A DNA stretch of 64,000 nucleotides from Flavobacterium sp. HBTb2-11-1 (GCF_009826975.1 NZ_WUMO01000002.1:124001-188000), one strand, 5' to 3'. Positions 1 through 9,256 are shown, counted from the first letter of the stretch. The notes: generated by a model from the sequence alone, not told the origin. Made by a program: numbers and translations.

Positions 1-801
1 GCTGAAAATGAAGTTACTTTTTCTAACGTGTGGGGAGTTTGCGATGAAGACATGTATAACAAGGCCATTAAAGTTATGAATGCTGAGGCGAAACAAAATA
101 AGCCTTTCTTCAATCATATCATGACTGTTAGCAACCATAGACCTTTTACTTACCCAAACAATAAAATTGACATTCCCGGAAATATCAAATCACGTGACGG
201 AGGTGTGAAATATACTGATTACGCACTTAAACAATTCTTTAAACAGGCAGAAAAACAGCCTTGGTTTAAAAATACTGTTTTTGTAATTGTAGCCGATCAC
301 TGCGCTTCTAGTGCAGGAAAAACAGAACTTCCGTTGGATAAATACAGAATTCCAGCTTTAATCTATTCGCCAGATATAAAACCTGAAAAATACACCAAAT
401 TAATGTCGCAGATTGATATCATGCCAACATTATTTGGACTTTTACACTTTAATTACGAAAGCAAATTCTTTGGCCGCGATGTATTTAAACCAGATTATCA
501 GCCTCGAGCTTTTATAGCAACTTATCAGGATCTTGGTTTAATAAAAAATAATGTTTTGACAATTTTATCTCCAAAACAGCAAATAAAACAGTTTCAATTG
601 AAACTTAACGAAAAAGTTGGAATCTCTCCAGAGTTTCAAATTCATTACGATGAGATTCCGCTGAAAACTGAAAACAAAAACTTGGTCGATGAAACTATTT
701 CGTATTATCAATCAGCTTCATATGTTTTAAAAGAGAAAGAATATCAGTTTAAAGATTTAGCCGATAAGCATAAAAAATTATATGCAAACATTCATCATTA
801 A
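1..801 (+). CDS. LtaS-type sulfatase/phosphoglycerol transferase, C-terminal part
   Basis: The reading frame is open from the first base of the window, so the N-terminus and membrane segments are missing. About 266 residues are visible. They match the C-terminal half of the alkaline-phosphatase-like catalytic domain of lipoteichoic acid synthase family proteins. The signatures are an FFNHIMTVSNHRPF stretch, a V-x-x-ADH metal-ligand motif (Asp-His near base 295) and a QIDIMPTLFGLL stretch that precedes the end of the fold. In Bacteroidota such membrane-anchored enzymes face the periplasm and are thought to transfer head groups from phospholipids to envelope glycans. The exact substrate cannot be told here. 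A strong hairpin terminator follows. Confidence 0.85.
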   Translation, partial: AENEVTFSNVWGVCDEDMYNKAIKVMNAEAKQNKPFFNHIMTVSNHRPFTYPNNKIDIPGNIKSRDGGVKYTDYALKQFFKQAEKQPWFKNTVFVIVADHCASSAGKTELPLDKYRIPALIYSPDIKPEKYTKLMSQIDIMPTLFGLLHFNYESKFFGRDVFKPDYQPRAFIATYQDLGLIKNNVLTILSPKQQIKQFQLKLNEKVGISPEFQIHYDEIPLKTENKNLVDETISYYQSASYVLKEKEYQFKDLADKHKKLYANIHH

Positions 802-810
802 AAAGAAAAA

Positions 811-852
811 CAAAAGCCTCAAAAACGTAAAGAATTTGAGGCTTTTGCTTAT
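811..852 (+). terminator. Intrinsic terminator
   Basis: A 13-bp perfect stem (811-823 with 835-847) has its core in AAGCCTC/GAGGCTT and an 11-nt loop. It starts 9 bases after the sulfatase stop codon. The A-rich left arm and T-rich right arm fit a terminator that could work on both strands. Confidence 0.8.
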
Positions 853-899
853 AGTTTCAGCTTAACTTGAAACATGAAACTTAAAACTTGAAACAAAAA

Positions 900-1898
900 T
901 TAGTCGTTCTGATTTTTCATTCCAAATAAATTTCCTTTCTGGTATAATTTTAAATCATCCTGCAAAAATTGGTAGTTTCTTTGAGTAACAGCTGGCGAAT
1001 CCAAATCGCTCAAATCTGGTTTTCCAGCATTTACCCAAGCAGTATACCAAAAACTTGCAGTTGCAGAAATTGCTTTTCTCATTTGACTTTCAACCATTCC
1101 GTTTAATTCTGCATGCAATTTCCCAGCATATTCATCAGAAAACTTAGAAGTATTGTATTTTGTTTTAGCGATTTTACCATCAGCATCCATTTCAAAAACT
1201 TTGTTTTCAGGAGTTGCTGTTCTTAGCTTCTTATCAATATCCAATAAAGGCTGTGCAAAACTGTGAGTATCATTAATCATATCCCAAATGGCTTTATGAA
1301 CATCGGCATAATACTGAGCTTCTGGAACATTTAATTTGTAATTCTTAACAAATAATTCTGGCAATCTACTTTCCCAAAGCGAATGAATTCCTTTTTGATC
1401 AGTCAATTGTCCATCGTGGTTTTTAGAAGTATGCAAAGGCATGTGTGCATCACCAATGTAATGACCTAAATCTGCTGCAAGAAATAAGATTTCAGCTCTA
1501 TTTTTTTCTTTAAAAGCCTTTGTCAATTTTGCCATCATATCTTCAATATACCAAGGCAGAATTCCATTATCGCTCAAAAATTTAGCATCGTACTTTTGTT
1601 TTGCTTCTTCTAATGTTTGTGGATATGTGTCAGCAGATCCAAAGTTTTCCATATCGAAATAGTGCCTTGGCCCCTCTTCTTTATAATTTAAAGCATACTT
1701 ACGGATATCCGGAACCGAAGCTTCTTGTGTAATAAAATCAATGTGGTTGTAAAAAAAGATCTGTAATTGTTTTGGTAAAGCCATTACAGCTGCTTTGTTA
1801 ATACGCTCATGGCCAACATTTCCCCATGACAGCATAATAAACCCAATAACTAAAGCTCCGAAAGCGATTAATTTTGGTCTCATTTGGATTTTCTTCAT
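900..1898 (-). CDS. S1/P1-type zinc-dependent nuclease
   Basis: This 332-residue protein has an N-terminal signal peptide (residues 1 to about 24) ending just before Trp25. In P1 nuclease the mature N-terminal Trp is itself a zinc ligand, and W25 with H30 fits that pattern. Further ligand-like residues are D64, H79, H146, D150, H156 and H172, in the family order, with the HYIGDAHMPLH block as the clearest signature. The family cleaves single-stranded DNA and RNA, and some members have 3'-nucleotidase activity, using a three-zinc site. It is probably periplasmic or secreted and may scavenge nucleic acids or phosphate. The gene stands alone, divergent from the next gene, with a consensus promoter upstream. 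Confidence 0.88.
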   Translation of the reverse strand: MKKIQMRPKLIAFGALVIGFIMLSWGNVGHERINKAAVMALPKQLQIFFYNHIDFITQEASVPDIRKYALNYKEEGPRHYFDMENFGSADTYPQTLEEAKQKYDAKFLSDNGILPWYIEDMMAKLTKAFKEKNRAEILFLAADLGHYIGDAHMPLHTSKNHDGQLTDQKGIHSLWESRLPELFVKNYKLNVPEAQYYADVHKAIWDMINDTHSFAQPLLDIDKKLRTATPENKVFEMDADGKIAKTKYNTSKFSDEYAGKLHAELNGMVESQMRKAISATASFWYTAWVNAGKPDLSDLDSPAVTQRNYQFLQDDLKLYQKGNLFGMKNQND

Positions 1899-1919
1899 TT
1901 GTTATTTTATTAGAGGGAG

Positions 1920-1950
1920 CAAATTTAGCTTTAATTAAAGAATACGCAAA
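1920..1950 (-). promoter_or_regulatory. Promoter of the S1/P1 nuclease gene
   Basis: Read on the minus strand, a TTTG box (1947-1950) is followed after 19 bases by TAAATTTG (1920-1927). Both match the Bacteroidota housekeeping consensus TTTG-N19-TAnnTTTG. The -7 box ends 22 bases before the ATG. Confidence 0.7.
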
Positions 1951-2041
1951 AAATACTGTAATTAAGATTTCCTAAATTTAGATTTTTGAGATTTTCCGCT
2001 CCAAAAGAAACAGAAGTTTATATTAACAATAGTTTTCTTTA

Positions 2042-2049
2042 TATATTTG
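2042..2049 (+). promoter_or_regulatory. Candidate -7 promoter box (TATATTTG)
   Basis: TATATTTG matches TAnnTTTG and ends 22 bases before the ATG of the exported protein at 2072. No convincing -33 box is present at the right distance. Confidence 0.45.
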
Positions 2050-2071
2050 TTTTTATAATTAATATACTTTT

Positions 2072-3022
2072 ATGCGCCAGATTATCTTAAATCTCTTCTT
2101 GCTTACTTCCTCCTTATGCTTGGCACAAGAAACTGACATTCAACTAAAAAATATCAGCGACACTATATTAAACCCAAAAAGGATTCTTAAAGTTTCTGAA
2201 CCGCTTGATGGCATAAAAACAATGCAAAAGCTATTTCCTGGCAATCCCTATCATTTTGCCGATAAAAATAATTTTATTAGCTGGAAATGTAAAGCATGCA
2301 AACCAGCTCCTTTTTTGGACGTAAATGGTGTCGAAGGCGACCAATTATTTCCATATACCGAAGGTGTTGCAACAAGACTTTTAGCCAATATTGATTATAA
2401 AGATTCAAAAGGAAATCAATTTAAAATACTAGCTTTTAATCACTCTGTCCATGATGAAGACGGATTGCAGACTGGGCGTTTTTCTGGAGGATTGCTAGGT
2501 TTGGCAAAATTTGCAAAAAATGGCAATTTGTGGGAAATGCGATCTTTCCAGCCAGCAGTTGCTGCATTTGGAGCTTTTGCGCAATGCCCAACTCCAAAAT
2601 TGATTGAAATTGGAGAAGATCAGTTTGCTTTTACATTGCTGCATGTTAACGGCGGCGCAGGCGGTCCTTTTGAAGGATGGCTATATTTGGTTGCCGGTTT
2701 TGACGGAAAATATCAGCCGATAATGGAAGTTGACAATTATCAACTTACAAACGTCCAAAGTATACAGTGGTCTGGAACATATACAGTTATAAATGATAAT
2801 GCAAAAAAGCATTTTAGAGATATTATTGTCAAAACAACAGGCACGTTTAATAAAGCTTTAAAAGCTCAAGACGAATTCGAAACAAATGTTCCTGAAGAAA
2901 TTGCAGCTATGGCAAAATTAAAAAAGTCGTTTAATTTTGAGATTGAAAGACGTTATGCTTTCAAAGGAAAATTTTACAAAATAATTGGTAAACCAATTGT
3001 AAAATTCTCCAATGTAAAGTAA
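2072..3022 (+). CDS. Exported protein of unknown function
   Basis: This 316-residue protein begins with a short signal peptide (about residues 1-18, ending ..SLCLAQ). I do not recognise a domain. The mature part contains a WKCKACKPAP stretch with two cysteines three residues apart, glycine-rich segments (FSGGLLGLAKFA, NGGAGGPFEGWLYLVAGFDGKY) and a basic C-terminal tail. The composition suggests a soluble, mostly beta-structured periplasmic or secreted protein. It is transcribed alone, away from the nuclease gene, and ends before a large inverted repeat shared with the convergent YeiH-type gene. Confidence 0.8.
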   Translation: MRQIILNLFLLTSSLCLAQETDIQLKNISDTILNPKRILKVSEPLDGIKTMQKLFPGNPYHFADKNNFISWKCKACKPAPFLDVNGVEGDQLFPYTEGVATRLLANIDYKDSKGNQFKILAFNHSVHDEDGLQTGRFSGGLLGLAKFAKNGNLWEMRSFQPAVAAFGAFAQCPTPKLIEIGEDQFAFTLLHVNGGAGGPFEGWLYLVAGFDGKYQPIMEVDNYQLTNVQSIQWSGTYTVINDNAKKHFRDIIVKTTGTFNKALKAQDEFETNVPEEIAAMAKLKKSFNFEIERRYAFKGKFYKIIGKPIVKFSNVK

Positions 3023-3060
3023 TAATTAAAAAACTTTTGAGTATGCTTTTACCACAAAAA

Positions 3061-3137
3061 ACGCAAAGTTCGCAAAGCTTTGTACAAAAAACTTTGCGAA
3101 CTTTGCGTAACTCTTTGCGCTCTTTGCGGTTAAAAAA
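3061..3137. repeat. Inverted repeat of the CGCAAAG family
   Basis: A perfect 17-bp inverted repeat (3061-3077 with 3092-3108) is built from the unit CGCAAAG/CTTTGCG, with a 14-nt loop. Two further CTTTGCG units follow up to 3128. It sits between two convergent genes and may act as a bidirectional terminator. A degenerate relative lies at 34380-34430. Confidence 0.75.
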
Positions 3138-3140
3138 ATA

Positions 3141-4106
3141 CTAGCCCAAATAAAGAATTGATACTAAAGCTAAAACGGCTATAAAAATCCAAAGAAAAAT
3201 TCCTTGAAGCAAAGGCTTTACTCCTACTGTTTTTAAGGTGGCAAAATTTAAAGTTGCTCCAATCAAAAACAAAGTTATGGTTAAACCAATTTTGGCAATC
3301 CCAACGAGATGACCAGTAAAAAAGGCTGTTGACGGAGCGTAAGTATTTACTAGCATCGCCACAACAAACAAACCGATAAAATAAGGTATTTTGATTTTTG
3401 AGTTCTTACTTTTAAAAAGAAAAGCAGTCAAAATTGAAATTGGAATAATCCATAAAGCTCTTGCTAATTTTACTGTTGTAGCAACTTGTAAGGCTTCTGC
3501 GCCATATTTATTTGCCGCTCCAACTACCGAACTCGTGTCATGAATGGCAATGGCGCACCATAAACCAAAATCTTTTTGCGATAAATCCAATTGATGTCCG
3601 ATAAATGGAAAAATAAACAAGGCAATTGAATTGAGTATAAAAATAACACCCAAAGCAATTGAAGTTTGATTTTCGTTTGACTTGATTACTGGCGAAATTG
3701 CCGCGATAGCGCTTCCTCCGCAGATTGCTGTTCCACAAGAAATCAAATGAGAAGTTTTTTTCTCTGTTTTAAGCCATTTTCCTAACAGAAACCCGAAGAG
3801 TAAAGTACTAAAAATTGAAAAAACAGTCAAAACAAATCCTTCTTTTCCTGCCGAAACTGCGCTGTTGGCGTTCATTCCGAATCCTAAACCAACAACCGAA
3901 AACTGCAATAAAAATGTAATGGCTTTATGATTGAATTCTATAAATGGATTTCCGAAAAGATTCACAATTAAAACTCCCAATAAAAGTGCAATTGGAGGTG
4001 AAATGATCGAAAATAAGCATAAAAGAATTACGGCAAGAAAAAGTACTTGCTGTAAAGATTGATTAATTTCAAATAATTGTGATGTGGTTTGTTCTTTTGT
4101 TTTCAA
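3141..4106 (-). CDS. YeiH/UPF0324 family membrane protein (putative sulfate exporter)
   Basis: This 321-residue polytopic membrane protein has about ten hydrophobic segments. Family blocks are visible: LLQFSVVGLGFGMNA, CGTAICGGSAIAAISPVI, AIHDTSSVVGAA and VKLARALWIIP. YeiH-like proteins are annotated as putative sulfate exporters and in enterobacteria lie beside the LysR regulator gene yeiE. Here a LysR gene also lies next door, but upstream on the same strand, 75 bp away. No ATG is available near the N-terminus. The frame opens with TTG at 4106 and an in-frame stop lies about 20 bases further upstream, so TTG is the likely start. Confidence 0.85.
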   Translation of the reverse strand: MKTKEQTTSQLFEINQSLQQVLFLAVILLCLFSIISPPIALLLGVLIVNLFGNPFIEFNHKAITFLLQFSVVGLGFGMNANSAVSAGKEGFVLTVFSIFSTLLFGFLLGKWLKTEKKTSHLISCGTAICGGSAIAAISPVIKSNENQTSIALGVIFILNSIALFIFPFIGHQLDLSQKDFGLWCAIAIHDTSSVVGAANKYGAEALQVATTVKLARALWIIPISILTAFLFKSKNSKIKIPYFIGLFVVAMLVNTYAPSTAFFTGHLVGIAKIGLTITLFLIGATLNFATLKTVGVKPLLQGIFLWIFIAVLALVSILYLG

Positions 4107-4181
4107 AATAAATGGGTATTGATATTATGTCGCAAAGTTCCGCCGTTTATATTGAAAACACCAATCGTAAATTGCGATTGG

Positions 4182-5078
4182 CTATAACTTTAAGTTATAA
4201 TGAAATGCTAAATTTTGAATGAATAGTTCTGATAAAGAATCTGATTTTCCTTTTAAAGTGGCAATATAAAAATATCGTTCTACAGATAAATTTTCCACAT
4301 CTAAAACAATCAATTCTTTATTTTTCAACTCTTTACTTACAGCATGAATAGACATAAATGCAAAACAATCTGAATTCAGCAAATATGATTTTATACTTTC
4401 TGTACTTCCCAACTGCATTTCGATTTGTAAATCTGAAAATTTTAAACCTGCTTTTTTCAAGGCAAATTCTATAACTTCAAGTGTTCCAGATCCACGCTCT
4501 CGAGTTATGAATTTCATTGATTTTAAATCATTTACTGAAATTTCGTTTTGTTTTGCTAAAGGATTATTGCTATTGCAGACTAAAACCAATTCATCCTTTA
4601 AAAACGGAATGTATTTTATGGATTGATTTTTTGATTGCCCTTCTACAATTCCAATTTCGATTTCTTTATTGATTAAAGCCGTTTCGATTTGTTCTGTATT
4701 TCCATTCAGCAGATTGACTTTTATGTCTTTTTGTTTCTGATGAAAACTAGCTAAAACTGGAGAAATAATATATTGCGAAATGGTTGTACTCGCTCCTAAC
4801 CTAAGCAAACCTTGACGTTCTGCATTAAACGAGCTCATCTCAAAATCTATCTCGCGATAAATATCAAAAATACTTTTAGTATATTTTTGCAACATTTTTC
4901 CTGCTGGAGTTAAGGCAATTTTAGAACCGTTTCGTTCGAAAAGTTTGGTTTTATAAGTTTCTTCTAATTCTTGAATATGCTTAGAAACGGCCGGCTGAGT
5001 AATATACAATTCTGTTGCCGCTTTAGTAAAATTAAGGCGGAGCGCAACTGTGTAGAAAACTTTTAGCCTGAAGTCCAT
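4182..5078 (-). CDS. LysR family transcriptional regulator
   Basis: This is a typical LysR regulator of 298 residues. The N-terminal winged helix-turn-helix spans about residues 1-60 (FTKAATELYITQPAVSKHIQELE). The C-terminal periplasmic-binding-protein-like effector domain spans about residues 90-295. The CysB/YeiE-like TESIKSYLLNSDCFAFMS stretch near residue 225 is conserved in this branch. The partner is probably the YeiH-type permease gene 75 bp downstream, so the ligand may be a sulfur compound; that is inference from the neighbour. It starts 10 bp after the DUF1444-like gene and is likely cotranscribed with it. Confidence 0.9.
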   Translation of the reverse strand: MDFRLKVFYTVALRLNFTKAATELYITQPAVSKHIQELEETYKTKLFERNGSKIALTPAGKMLQKYTKSIFDIYREIDFEMSSFNAERQGLLRLGASTTISQYIISPVLASFHQKQKDIKVNLLNGNTEQIETALINKEIEIGIVEGQSKNQSIKYIPFLKDELVLVCNSNNPLAKQNEISVNDLKSMKFITRERGSGTLEVIEFALKKAGLKFSDLQIEMQLGSTESIKSYLLNSDCFAFMSIHAVSKELKNKELIVLDVENLSVERYFYIATLKGKSDSLSELFIQNLAFHYNLKL

Positions 5079-5088
5079 TTTTATTTAT

Positions 5089-5877
5089 TTAATATTTTCC
5101 AATCGCTTCAACAGCTGTTTCTGAAAATTTTAAAATTTCTGTCGTAATTGGATATCCCGAGTTATTATATTCATCAAGAACAACAGAACCTAGACGTTGA
5201 GAAAAATATTCAAAATCTTCTTCGGCAAAAATGTAACAAAAATCATTTACAGGAATTACAGCATAAAAAGGAAAACCAATATTATTTTCAACTAGATCTT
5301 TTATTTTTGAAGAAAAAAGACAAGAACTTTTAAGCGATACTTCTTCAAGATTAATCATTCCAAGTTTATGATTATCTATATCTTCAAATTCTATCTTTAC
5401 TTTCTCCAATAAAATTCCTAAATTTAAATCGGCTTGTTTTTCTAATTCTGTAACGTCTATTTTCCAATCTGATAAATCGTCATTAGTTATAAACGAAAAA
5501 CCATTATTAAGGTTTAATGCAAAGACTTTACTAAATTCATTAGTAATCTTTTCATTTATAATATTTTCAAATTCAAAGTCATTTGGAACAAATTGTAAAT
5601 ATATTTTGTCTTTTACTTGTTCCCAATCTTCAATTTTAAATGAATGTTGCACAATTACTTCTACTAAATCAGCAATATGTCTTTCATCAAAATCTCTTTC
5701 ATAATTTCGTCTAACATTCTCTAAACTAATTTTCAGATCAGTTTCTCCGATATTGACATAAATAAATCCATCTGCATCAATTGACTCAATACTTAATCCG
5801 TTTTTTTCAAGTTGCTTTTTAAATTTATTAAAAACAACATCTTCTTTCTGATTATTATTTGCGGAAAAGTTAGTCAT
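5089..5877 (-). CDS. DUF1444-like cytosolic protein
   Basis: This 262-residue acidic protein has no signal peptide or membrane segment. The C-terminal part (about residues 200-255) resembles the DUF1444/YtpQ family in its FYAVIPVNDFCYIFAEED block followed by a Y-P-x-T-x-E-x-L-x-F motif. The function of that family is unknown. It lies 27 bp downstream of the von Willebrand-like membrane protein gene and 10 bp upstream of the LysR gene, so it is probably part of one minus-strand transcript. The family call is tentative. Confidence 0.65.
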   Translation of the reverse strand: MTNFSANNNQKEDVVFNKFKKQLEKNGLSIESIDADGFIYVNIGETDLKISLENVRRNYERDFDERHIADLVEVIVQHSFKIEDWEQVKDKIYLQFVPNDFEFENIINEKITNEFSKVFALNLNNGFSFITNDDLSDWKIDVTELEKQADLNLGILLEKVKIEFEDIDNHKLGMINLEEVSLKSSCLFSSKIKDLVENNIGFPFYAVIPVNDFCYIFAEEDFEYFSQRLGSVVLDEYNNSGYPITTEILKFSETAVEAIGKY

Positions 5878-5904
5878 ATTATAAAATTATTTTAATCTAA
5901 AAAA

Positions 5905-7932
5905 CTACAGAAGCCCATTATACTTCCTAACAAACCATTCTGTAGTCAATAAAGCAACAATCAAAATCAATAACCAAACCCAGTCGATAATTGGAGTTTT
6001 ACTTGAAACATTTTTCTCGATCGATTTGTATTCTTTGTTTTCCAAAAGTGTATTTATCAATTGATCGGATTGATCTTCAAAGAAAGCTTTTCCGCCGGTC
6101 TGTTGCGCTAATTGCTGTAATTTTTGAACATCTGGATTTACGAATTGTTTTTCGATATCAAAATCTAAAATTTCAAAATGGCCTGCGTACGACGTATTTG
6201 AGTTTAATTCTTTTACTGTAAAATTATATTTTCCAGCTGAAAGTCCTTCCAAATTAGCTGAGAAAGAATTACTTCCTTTTAGTAAATCGTAATTTTTGGT
6301 TTGCTTGGTTGTTGCATTTACAACACTAATTGTAAGTCGCGCTTTTTCATCAAACTCGTAATTTTTATTGAAATATTGTGCATTGATGATAATTTCTTCT
6401 CCAGAGTTATAAAAACTTTCGTGTGTTACTACCAAAGATTTTTTTGAAGCCGATGATGCTAGATATTGAACGATTTTATCAATAAAAACGTCATACTTTT
6501 CAAAAGACTGGTTGTCAACATGGCTTTGCAAACGCCATTTCCAGCTATTTTCTCCTAAAAGAAAAGCAGTTCTTTTGCCTTGGTTTTCGGCGAAAGCCAA
6601 TAATGGAGCATTTGTAGAAACGTTTCTTATTTTTGATGAAAGCAAAACAGACACATTTCCATTTGTACTTATATTTCCAAACGGATTCTGTAAAGGTGGG
6701 AAATTTTCAAAACCAATATCATCAATTGCAAACAGATTAAAATCTGAATGGAATTCGTTAAGGAAATCTTCTCGCTGATTGCTCATTTTAAAAATCAGAT
6801 TGTTTTGCTGCTGATTTAAAAAATTAAAATCGGTATTGCTTCCTGTTATAATAAAAGTGTTTGTGCCTTTTAATTTATTATTATCAAATATCGGTTTGAA
6901 AGCCGTTGTTGGCTGGTATAAAACCAAAACAGAAATATCCTGTAAATCGTTAATTTGGTTTGGTTTAACCAATATCACTTTACGCTGTGCATTAACCTCA
7001 ATCGAACGTTTTAAAGATGCAATATCTGGATGATTTATGGCCGAAACAATAGCAATTGTCGACTTTTGGTCGATAATTTCAACTGCAAAATTTTTGATAT
7101 TATTATAGCTGTTTTTTTCTTTAACCGAAGATTGAATGCTAGCTTTATAAATCTGTAAACCAACTTTATCAGCTGGAAGAAGCAAATTTAAAGAAGCTGT
7201 CTTTTTTGAAGGTGAGAAAGAAAGTTTTTCTTTTGCCACAACTGTATTTCCTTGTGTAATGGTAAATTCTGCATTGGCCGTTTTATCGCCGGCATATTGC
7301 AGAAAAACTTCTACAGGAAATTTATTTTTATGAAACGCGTATTTATTTACGTTCAATTGATTGATTTTTAAATCAAAAAAAGTGGTTGTATCTCCCACAA
7401 CCAAAGGATAAACTTTATTGACAGGATCGAATCTATACACATAGTCGTTTCCTGTAGTTTGATTTCCGTCGGTAATAATTACTGTCGGGAAAATCAGATT
7501 TTTGTTGATGCTTTTTAAATTCTTTGCTGCTTCGTCTAAATTGGTTTGATTTCCCTTAAAATCAAATTTATCTGAAGTTTTAAAATCGTTGTCAAACTGA
7601 TAAGACTGAATTTCGAATTTTTCTTTTAACGCAGGATTTGAAACCAGTTTTTGATATAATTCTACCGCTTTTTTATCTGATTTTAAAGCAACGATTGAAC
7701 TCGAATTATCAACTACAATTGCCAAAGGCGTTTTGGTAATCTCTAAAGAATTTTTAGAAATTATCGGATTAATCAATAAAACCAATAATCCGAAAATGGC
7801 CAAAAAACGTAAAAAAGCCAAAAGTATAATCACATTGGATTTACTTTTGGCTTTGAAAAAATATTGAAAGTACGATAAACCACCAGCAATTACTAAAGAA
7901 AGCAATAATAAAAGAATCGTGTTTGTCGTCAT
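5905..7932 (-). CDS. Membrane protein with von Willebrand factor A-like domain (BatA/B-like)
   Basis: This 675-residue protein has two N-terminal membrane helices (about residues 5-22 and 37-60), a large periplasmic region and a final C-terminal helix (about 650-668). Directly after the second helix comes VVDNSSSI, which resembles the D-x-S-x-S metal-ion-dependent adhesion site of VWA domains. A later VIITDGNQTTG block matches the second MIDAS element (TDG). The layout resembles Bacteroidota proteins related to the Bat aerotolerance proteins and glutamine-amidotransferase-like membrane proteins. The role is unknown. It probably begins a transcript that runs into the DUF1444-like and LysR genes. 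Confidence 0.75.
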   Translation of the reverse strand: MTTNTILLLLLSLVIAGGLSYFQYFFKAKSKSNVIILLAFLRFLAIFGLLVLLINPIISKNSLEITKTPLAIVVDNSSSIVALKSDKKAVELYQKLVSNPALKEKFEIQSYQFDNDFKTSDKFDFKGNQTNLDEAAKNLKSINKNLIFPTVIITDGNQTTGNDYVYRFDPVNKVYPLVVGDTTTFFDLKINQLNVNKYAFHKNKFPVEVFLQYAGDKTANAEFTITQGNTVVAKEKLSFSPSKKTASLNLLLPADKVGLQIYKASIQSSVKEKNSYNNIKNFAVEIIDQKSTIAIVSAINHPDIASLKRSIEVNAQRKVILVKPNQINDLQDISVLVLYQPTTAFKPIFDNNKLKGTNTFIITGSNTDFNFLNQQQNNLIFKMSNQREDFLNEFHSDFNLFAIDDIGFENFPPLQNPFGNISTNGNVSVLLSSKIRNVSTNAPLLAFAENQGKRTAFLLGENSWKWRLQSHVDNQSFEKYDVFIDKIVQYLASSASKKSLVVTHESFYNSGEEIIINAQYFNKNYEFDEKARLTISVVNATTKQTKNYDLLKGSNSFSANLEGLSAGKYNFTVKELNSNTSYAGHFEILDFDIEKQFVNPDVQKLQQLAQQTGGKAFFEDQSDQLINTLLENKEYKSIEKNVSSKTPIIDWVWLLILIVALLTTEWFVRKYNGLL

Positions 7933-7939
7933 ATTTATT

Positions 7940-8010
7940 TTAAGTTTATGGTTTTTAGCTTAAAGTTTATGGTTGTGAACTATAAACAACAAACCATCAA
8001 CAATCAACTT
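7940..8010. repeat. AT-rich imperfect inverted repeat
   Basis: Repeated copies of a GTTTATGGTT-like unit on one side face complementary AACCATAAAC-like units on the other (for example 7950-7975 against 7985-8005). It lies between fabG and the next gene and resembles the dispersed intergenic repeats elsewhere in the window. Confidence 0.5.
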
Positions 8011-8011
8011 A

Positions 8012-8758
8012 TTAGGTAAGCATTCCTCCGCAAACGTTAAGAACTTGTCCTGTTACGTAAGCACTCATATCAGAAGCTAAGAAAAGGCAAGCATTTGCTA
8101 CGTCTTCTGGAGTTCCTCCACGTTTCAACGGAATACCTTCTCTCCATCCTTTTACTACATCTTCACTTAATTTTGCAGTCATTTCAGTTTCGATAAAACC
8201 TGGCGCAATTGCATTGCAACGAATGTTACGAGAACCTAATTCTAATGCTACCGATTTAGTAAATCCGATTGCACCAGCTTTAGAAGCTGCATAGTTGGTT
8301 TGACCTGCGTTTCCAGAAACTCCAACAACAGAACTAATGTTGATGATAGATCCAGCTCTTTGTTTTAAGAAAGTTTTCTGAATCGCTTTTGTCATATTAA
8401 AAACCGATTTCAAGTTTACATCAATTACTTGGTCAAAATCTGCCTCAGACATACGCATTAAAAGGTTGTCTTTTGTAATTCCTGCATTGTTGATTAAGAT
8501 ATCTACAGTTCCAAAATCTGCTAAAACAGCGTCAACAAAAGTTTGAGCTTCGTTAAAATCTGCTGCGTTAGATTGGTATCCTTTTGCTTTAACGCCTAAA
8601 CTATTTAATTCTGCCTCCAAAGCTTCTGCAGATGCTGCAGATGAGCTGTATGTAAAAGCAACGTTTGCTCCATGCTTAGCAAAAACTTCAGCAATTCCTT
8701 TTCCAATTCCACGGCTTGCACCAGTAATAATTGCAACTTTTCCTTCTAGTAATTTCAT
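8012..8758 (-). CDS. fabG: 3-oxoacyl-[acyl-carrier-protein] reductase
   Basis: This is a short-chain dehydrogenase of 248 residues that reduces 3-oxoacyl-ACP with NADPH in type II fatty-acid synthesis. The cofactor motif TGASRGIG lies at about residues 12-19, NNAG near residue 87, and the catalytic Ser-Tyr-Lys set in NISSVVG...NYAASK. The C-terminal PG-x-I-x-TxMT block is typical of FabG. The frame extends upstream to 8863, but MKLLEGKVAIITG at 8758 is the family start and the extra 35 residues are AT-rich leader. The gene is monocistronic or leads into the minus-strand operon at 7932. Confidence 0.93.
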   Translation of the reverse strand: MKLLEGKVAIITGASRGIGKGIAEVFAKHGANVAFTYSSSAASAEALEAELNSLGVKAKGYQSNAADFNEAQTFVDAVLADFGTVDILINNAGITKDNLLMRMSEADFDQVIDVNLKSVFNMTKAIQKTFLKQRAGSIINISSVVGVSGNAGQTNYAASKAGAIGFTKSVALELGSRNIRCNAIAPGFIETEMTAKLSEDVVKGWREGIPLKRGGTPEDVANACLFLASDMSAYVTGQVLNVCGGMLT

Positions 8759-8870
8759 ATTAAGGTATTCGTTTTTATTTTTTGAATTACAAATATAGAT
8801 TATTTGGGCGTTTAATAAAATTTGTAATACAAAATTTGGCTTAAGAATTTTCGATGTCAACAAAACAAAA

Positions 8871-8897
8871 AAAACAGCTCACAAAATGAGCTGTTTT
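8871..8897 (-). terminator. Intrinsic terminator after the small membrane protein gene
   Basis: An 11-bp perfect stem (8871-8881 with 8887-8897, core CAGCTCA/TGAGCTG) has a 5-nt loop. On the minus strand it is followed by a run of eight T. It lies 33 bp past the stop codon at 8930. Confidence 0.8.
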
Positions 8898-8929
8898 CCC
8901 CCAAAATAAAAAAACAAAACTAAAAAAGT

Positions 8930-9205
8930 TTAAATGTGATTTTGTTTCGTAATAAAAAATATAACAATCATGACTACCGCCATAATTAGCATTCTAAAAA
9001 TCGAAGATTTAAATTCTTTTGTTTCCTCAACTTTATCTTTTTTCCATTGTTTGATAAGATTCCAAATCATGATTGGAAAAATTACGATTATGGAGATATA
9101 CAAATAATATCTAACGTATTCGTAGTAATATTGATTTATAAGTAAGAGAATAGCTCCCCATAAGAAAATTGCAATAGTTGCTGGTGTCAATATTTTTTTT
9201 ATCAT
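8930..9205 (-). CDS. Small membrane protein of unknown function
   Basis: This 91-residue protein has three hydrophobic segments (about residues 9-25, 32-50 and 68-86) separated by a charged loop (KQWKKDKVEETKEFK). There is no signal peptide cleavage site and no motif I recognise. It has its own flanking terminators (8871-8897 downstream, 9257-9287 upstream), so it appears to be a single-gene unit. Confidence 0.65.
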   Translation of the reverse strand: MIKKILTPATIAIFLWGAILLLINQYYYEYVRYYLYISIIVIFPIMIWNLIKQWKKDKVEETKEFKSSIFRMLIMAVVMIVIFFITKQNHI

Positions 9206-9256
9206 AATATTTATTAATAAAAGTTAGATTGTTTTAATGCAGAAATTATCTTTGGT

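Noticed and set aside
8759..8863. N-terminal extension of FabG
   Set aside because: The extra residues are not FabG-like and the family start MKLLEGKVAIITG is at 8758.
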